The notes beneath the pieces were generated by a model. It was not told the origin of the DNA. It made no database searches and was given only the letters and a program-made list of their open reading frames with translations. DNA of 64,000 bases, taken from NCBI GenBank assembly GCA_963678705.1, contig OY783203.1, positions 29,122,535 to 29,186,534 on the forward strand, written 5' to 3'. Made by a program: the position numbers and the translations under genes. Positions 58,670 to 64,000 of the stretch are shown here, one piece after another (the stretch's first letter is position 1; every line of letters begins with the position of its first letter). Origin of the DNA: Panorpa germanica (lineage: Eukaryota > Arthropoda > Insecta > Mecoptera > Panorpidae).

Positions 58670-58782
58670 TAGTAATGAATTTTTCTACTTGGGTTGTTGC
58701 GCGAGAATGCGAGGCCCCTAAAAGAGCGAGGCCCCGGGCGGTTGCTCAGCTTGCCACCCCCCCAAAACTACCTCTGGTGATG
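58670..58782 (-). mobile_element. single end of a hAT-like element
   Basis: 'GCGAGGCCCCGGGCGGTTGC' followed by CCCCCCC and 'ACTACCTCTGGTG' resembles the terminal region of hAT MITEs, whose ends often read CAGAGGTA or CAGTGGCGTA and then a GC-rich stretch. No second end found nearby. Confidence 0.35.
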
Positions 58783-59030
58783 GGAAAGGTTGATAAATGA
58801 AATTATCCTTAATAAACCTTAATATATTATCTAAAAAAGATCTAAAAAAGGTATTTGTATTTAAGGTAATATCTATACTTTATGTTTAGCGGATATAATT
58901 TACGAAAGGTTCTAAAATTCTAATATAGCAAAATAGGAACCTACCCAATTCACATTTTATTAAAATCTATTAAACATTCTTGTTGTTCCATTATTTTGTT
59001 AAAATTCCATTCTTTTGTTGCTTTTGAAGC
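58783..59030. other. upstream DNA of sushi gene B
   Basis: AT-rich, with no gene. 'ATTCTTTTGTT' near 59007 has a counterpart upstream of sushi gene A. Confidence 0.4.
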
Positions 59031-59100
59031 ATTTGTAAACACAGTGTGACCTTGATGCGTTGTTCTTCTAGCTGAAACTTGAGCTGCTACAAACTCTACA
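59031..59100 (+). promoter_or_regulatory. upstream segment shared with sushi gene A
   Basis: Counterpart of 45222-45300: 'TTTGTAAACA', 'TGACCTTG', 'AGCTGAAACTTGAGCTGCTA' and 'CAAACTCT' in the same order before the signal-peptide exon. Probably 5' untranslated region or core promoter. Confidence 0.4.
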
Positions 59101-59150
59101 GGGTTTAAGGCATTCTAAGGCATTTTAAACATTACCGTCTGTTCTTCAAC

Positions 59151-62100
59151 ATGCTTCTTTGGCTGTTGCTGTTTTTAGATATATTTTGTTGTTTTCCGAG
59201 CGGTAAGTAGATATTTTATTGTACTCTAAATAGTGTTTATTATTTTATTGATGCAAAACGTTTTAACAAATATTTTCAATTCGTAACGGTTTGAGAACTA
59301 AGTTAATTACGAGTATTTAAATAAAAGCATTTTACAAAAACATTTATTTACTGGTTTAGATTTTAAAATAATTTCATGTAAATAATCGCATCTGGACTTT
59401 TAAATAAGTATATTTAGATTTTAATAATCCTAAAAATGGATGATTACCTTTTACCTTATGATTTTAGTAACAATAAATATTACTTGCAGGATTAAGCGGT
59501 CAGTATTTGCCTGACACTTGCATTAAATCTTGTGAGGTCAATGTGTGTAATTCGTGAGTATTCTTCTTGGTTTTCCATTACGCATATGACGTCATTGTTA
59601 TTAAATAAATTAAAATTCAACCTTCAGGGAATGCATCTTGCCCAATCTGCCACCTAATGGTAAATACATAGTAACCGGAAGCGCACAAGGCGCCGTCCCT
59701 GTACCAGGAAGCAAAGTTCGCAACTCCACTGTGCTATACTTTACCTGCAATTCCGGTTACAGGCTAGTTGGTTCTTCTACTGCAATTTGTTTAGAAAGCC
59801 AATGGATCACAGATTTTAGTCATTGCGAAAGTGAGTGTTTAAAATATCTTTTGTTGTATAGATATCAGTAGTTTCTAACACTTTTAATTTCCTTTTCTCA
59901 GAAATCAAAGAATGCATCCTCCCCAAACTTCCAGAAAACGGAGGGTACAATATTGTGGGATCCCCAAATCAACCAAACCCTGGAACAGAAGCAAAAGAAT
60001 GGACAGCATTGACATATTTCTGTGATTCTTCGTTTACATTAGTTGGTCAAATGACAGCTGTATGTCAAAGTGGTCAATGGTCATCAAATCCACCATATTG
60101 CAAACGCCAAAGTATATTTTATAGTTGTTTATGCAAAACATAATTTGATGGTATAAATAAATGAGTTACTATATTTCAGAAACTCATAAGTGTATTCTAC
60201 CCGTACCATCACAAAATGGTCAGTATGTAATTCTAGGATCACCAAACGCACCAGTTCCTGGCCAAATTGTTACCGATTTGACAGCGTTGTCCTTTACCTG
60301 CTCAGACAGTTTCACGTTGATCGGAGAATCTGTTGTTATTTGTAGTGAAGGATCGTGGTTGGGGAGTTTTCCAACATGCAGTGCCGGAGGTATGAGAAAA
60401 CGTTAAACTATTTTTAGTTATATTAATACATGAATTTTTCATTGCATCTAGGAAACCAAAAATGCGTTTTACCGAATTTTCCGCAATACGGAAATTACAT
60501 AGTGTTAGGATCAGCAACTACTCCAGTACCTGGATCTTCCGTTAATGACAGAGATACCTTGCAATTTGTATGCATGCAAGGATACGAATTAATTGGTAAA
60601 GAAACCAGCACGTGTTTGAGTGGCGAATGGACCTCAGATGTTCCTCATTGCTCACGTAAGTGTAACAAGCAATTTTATAAATAATTTGTAATGATTTTAT
60701 TGTACAGCGTCAGTTTAAGTTAACATTTAATAAATTAAACATTCTATAGCTCCAAAAACTGACCACTGCGTAGTGCCCAATCCACCTATAAATGGAAATT
60801 ATTTTCTCGTTGGCTCAGTTACACCTCCTATCGCTGGTTTAATTGTAGATGAGTCAAGTACTCTGAAGTTCTCCTGTGAATTTGGATTCCAACTGGTTGG
60901 AAATTCTAGCAGCACTTGTTTCGCAGGAAAATGGACTCCTGAAATTCCACGCTGTGCTGGTAAGCACGTTACAGTTTATAATTTCTTTCATACTTTTCGC
61001 GTGAAGCTTACTTATATTGTAACGATGACTTTTCTGAATTAGAAACTACAAAATCTTGTTTGTTACCCGACCAACCAGAGAATGGTGGATTTGGAATTGT
61101 TGGTTCCATGATCGATCCAAACACTCCACAATTGGTTCCGGAATTAACAGTTCTGAACTTCTTCTGCAATTATAACTTTGAATTAAGCGGAGGTGCGATA
61201 GCTGTGTGCGCCGGAGGTCTCTGGTTGGGTGGTATACCTATATGCAATGGTAAGATGCACACTACTTAAGACTTCTCATTTTGGCTGTTTAATAAATTCG
61301 TCCATAAAGTCAAATTCACAATTATTGTTACTTTTTCAGAAGTGAAGCGATGTACTTTCCCTTTGTTTCCTGGAAACGGAACATACACGATGGTTGGATC
61401 AGTTGAACCTGTAATGCCAGGATTTAGCGCAAAGGAGAAAGATACCATTAAATTTAGCTGCTCCTCTCAGTTCCAATTGGTTGGCACAGATTGGAGCACG
61501 TGTTCTAATGGATTATGGACCTCTGCTCCTCCCGTTTGTGTAGGTAAGACAAATACTGTTCTTCTTTTTTGTACTAAAGTCCAAGTACATGACAGTTATT
61601 CCTTATTTATAACATTATATAATAATTTATTGATTTAGAACGTAAAGGATGCGTGGTACCTAATGTCCCAGATAAAGGAAGCATGTCTTTAGTTGGGGCT
61701 GCCAACCCTCCTGTTCCTGGTTGGACTATTGGCGAACAGCAAACGCTAATATTTACTTGTGATCCAGGATATCAATTAATTGGCAAAGACAGTATGACGT
61801 GCTTTGGGGGAGAATGGACAGCTCAAGTTCCATATTGTGTTGGTAATATATAACTATCAAATATAAAAATACTAAAATATAAAAAACTGTTTAGTTATGA
61901 ATACATTTGACAATAATTATTCAATGTAATAAAATACAAACACAACGTTTCTCTGCTGTTTATCTCTGCTAACATTATTACCAATTGTTTTAGAAAAGAA
62001 AGGTTGCGTTGTACCAAATCCACCAGATAATGGAGGTTACTTAATAATTGGGTCACCAAATCCACCATCACCTGGTGTAATTGTAAACGAGAAGGAGACC

Positions 62101-64000
62101 TTGCAATTTACCTGTCAACCCGGGTTCCAACTTCTTGGTAAGGAGTGGAGTACGTGTTCCGGAGGAAAGTGGACATTTGGAACACCAGTTTGCAGAAGTA
62201 AGACATGGAAAATAATGAAAGACAAGCAGGACAAAGTAACTTTTATAATACATTAATCAATTTTTATACTTTCAGAAATTAAATATTGTACTTTACCCGA
62301 ATTCCAAGACAACGGCAGTTATGTGATTATTGGTTCTGCAAATACTGCAATACCAGGCTCCGCTGTAGAAGAGAAGGAAACTATCAAATTTGTTTGTAAT
62401 TCAGGATTTAAGTTGGTGGGCAGCGATAGTAGCACTTGCTTTAATAACATTTGGACGAGCGAAGTTCCTAAATGTGTAGGTAAGGAAAATGGTTAACACT
62501 CTTATCACTTATCTTCTGGACGAGATAAGATGCATAACAAGTGTGTCTTATAAATAAATACTTACTTAGTAAAATGATGTATTTTCAGATTCTAGAGTCT
62601 GCGTTATTCCTGATCCTCCGGAGAAAGGTTGTTATAAGTTAGTTTTATCGGCAACTGGTTCAAATGCAGGATCCAGTGTTGGTGCGGGAAGTATTTTAGA
62701 GTTCACTTGTCAAGATGGATTTGTACTAACGGGTGACAAAACTAGCACATGTGTAGGAGGAAAATGGACAACCAAAGTTCCACTATGCTCTGGTAAATAT
62801 CGAATATATCATCTATAAAATTGGAAAACAACTAAAACATACTTAGGACTATCCACGTTACAAATTATAAAACTACAAAATTACGTTTATCCATTCTAGA
62901 AATATAATCTGCATTAATCAGTAACGTAAAAAACGTAGTTGTTATTTAATTATTACGTATATATTTATTACATCTTCAAAATAGTAAAATAACAATTTAA
63001 TGTATTAGCAAAACTTTCAAAAATATTTGTTTATTGTAGAAAAAACAGGTTGCGTTGTTCCTGAACCACCAGCAAAGGGAATTGTTGCTCTAGCTGCATC
63101 TGCAACTCCCTTAACACCTGGATCTATTCTTGGTGATTCCAGCATAATACAGTTTACTTGTGACTATGGATTAGTTTTAATTGGAGAGGCGCAAAGTACA
63201 TGTTCTGGTACACAATGGTCGTCAGAAGTTCCAAAATGTGAAGGTAAGACAATATCAACATTTTACAGATTAACGGGTGACAAAACTAGCACATGTGTAG
63301 AAGGAGAATAAACAACCAAAGTTCTACGATGCTCTGGTAAATGTCGAATATATCATCTATAAACTCAGAAAATAACTAAAACATACTTAGGACGAAAAAC
63401 TATTTGTTCTTATTTTTGTTAAAAATTTTATTTAGTAACGTATCCACGTTACAAATTATAAAACTACAAAATTACGTTTATCCATTCTGGAAATATAATC
63501 TGCATTAATCAGTAACGTAAAAAACGTAGTAGTTATTTAATTATTACGTATATATTTACTGCATCTTCAAAATAGTATAATAATTATTTAATATATTAGC
63601 GCAAATTTTCAAAAATATTTGTTTATTTAAGAAAAAACAGGTTGCGTTGTTCCTGAACCACCAGCAAAGGGAATTGTTGCTCTAGCTGCATCTGCAACTC
63701 CCTTAACACCTGGATCTATTCTTGGTGATTCCAGCATAATACAGTTTACTTGTGACTATGGATTAGTTTTAATTGGAGAGGCGCAAAGTACATGTTCCGG
63801 TACACAATGGTCGTCAGAGGTTCCAAAATGCGTAGGTAAGACAATAACAACATTTAACAGATTTGGTAGATTATTTGAAGATGTTATCTTAAATCTGGTC
63901 TTATTGTTGTAGAAAAAAATACTTGTGTGATCCCTAATCCACCAACTGATGGAAAAATTGTGTTAATCGGATCAACATCCGTTTCCAAGCCAGGCGATGT
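59151..64000 (+). CDS. sushi (CCP) domain protein B, at least 14 domains, 3' end outside window
   Basis: Exons: 59151-59202, 59490-59553, 59628-59830, 59902-60111, 60180-60389, 60452-60655, 60750-60959, 61043-61249, 61340-61543, 61639-61842, 61994-62197, 62276-62479, 62589-62792, 63040-63243, 63632-63835 and 63913 to beyond 64000. Exon 1 is a signal peptide (MLLWLLLFLDIFCCFPS) and exon 2 the Cys-rich head (YLPDTCIKSCEVNVCNS) shared with gene A. Each later exon is one sushi domain of 203-210 bp bounded by phase-1 introns, so exons can be added or lost without frame change. Domains carry four Cys and a conserved Trp; typical pieces are CVLPNFPQYGNY and STCLSGEWTSDVPHC. The protein should be extracellular and bind proteins or glycans. 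Domains 1-3 and 6-8 match gene A domains 1-3 and 4-6; domains 4, 5 and 9 onward are extra. Domains 12 and 13 are nearly identical copies. A membrane anchor or other C-terminal domain may lie past the window. Confidence 0.9.
63269..63345 (+). pseudogene. broken tail of a duplicated sushi exon
   Basis: It repeats the last part of exon 62589-62792 ('TAACGGGTGACAAAACTAGC' to 'TGCTCTGGTAAAT'), but a GGAGAATAA here puts a stop where the parent reads Gly-Lys-Trp. It lies in the intron after exon 63040-63243, lacks a splice acceptor of its own, and is the left edge of the tandem duplication that created exon 63632-63835. Confidence 0.85.

Noticed and set aside
1-64000. CRISPR arrays, bacterial operons or prophage
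   Set aside because: Spliced animal genes, microsatellites and eukaryotic transposons throughout; no direct-repeat and spacer arrays seen.

Overview
This window looks like AT-rich insect nuclear DNA. Genes have short introns with GT-AG borders, the protein families are animal ones, and the transposon families (mariner, hAT, piggyBac-like, PIF/Harbinger-like, P-type) are common in insects. I cannot fix the order or species. No tRNA, rRNA or CRISPR feature was seen.

Positions 1 to about 41,480 form a gene-poor, transposon-rich region. I find no host gene there that I can defend. It holds two internally deleted mariner copies, six copies of a roughly 420 bp PIF/Harbinger-like MITE (TTA target sites), six copies (over the whole window) of a MITE with TGGGCTTGTG ends, a hAT MITE with a perfect 8 bp target duplication, a TTAA-flanked piggyBac-like MITE, several palindromic or nested MITEs, a degenerate 4.2 kb P-type element on the minus strand, a possible LTR, non-LTR debris and microsatellites.

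Positions 41,488 to 64,000 are gene-dense and read on the + strand. First comes a complete nine-exon GH27 lysosomal glycosidase of the alpha-N-acetylgalactosaminidase type (41,488-43,628). It is followed by a complete secreted protein of six sushi (CCP) domains (45,335-47,938). Then comes a cluster of intronless leucine-rich-repeat genes related to the ANP32 family but without its acidic tail: one pseudogene, three intact genes and one decayed fragment. Last is a second, much longer sushi gene (59,151 to beyond the window end) with at least 14 sushi domains, almost all encoded by single phase-1 exons of about 204 bp.

The two sushi genes are paralogues sharing signal-peptide exon, Cys-rich head exon, first domains and a stretch of upstream DNA. 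The ANP32-like genes between them expanded by tandem duplication of a two-gene block. The long sushi gene is still changing: a recent tandem duplication copied one sushi exon and left behind the broken tail of its neighbour. The sushi proteins should act outside the cell and the ANP32-like proteins inside it, so their proximity need not mean a shared pathway. The most unusual content is the tail-less, intronless ANP32-like family and the exon-by-exon growth of the sushi genes.
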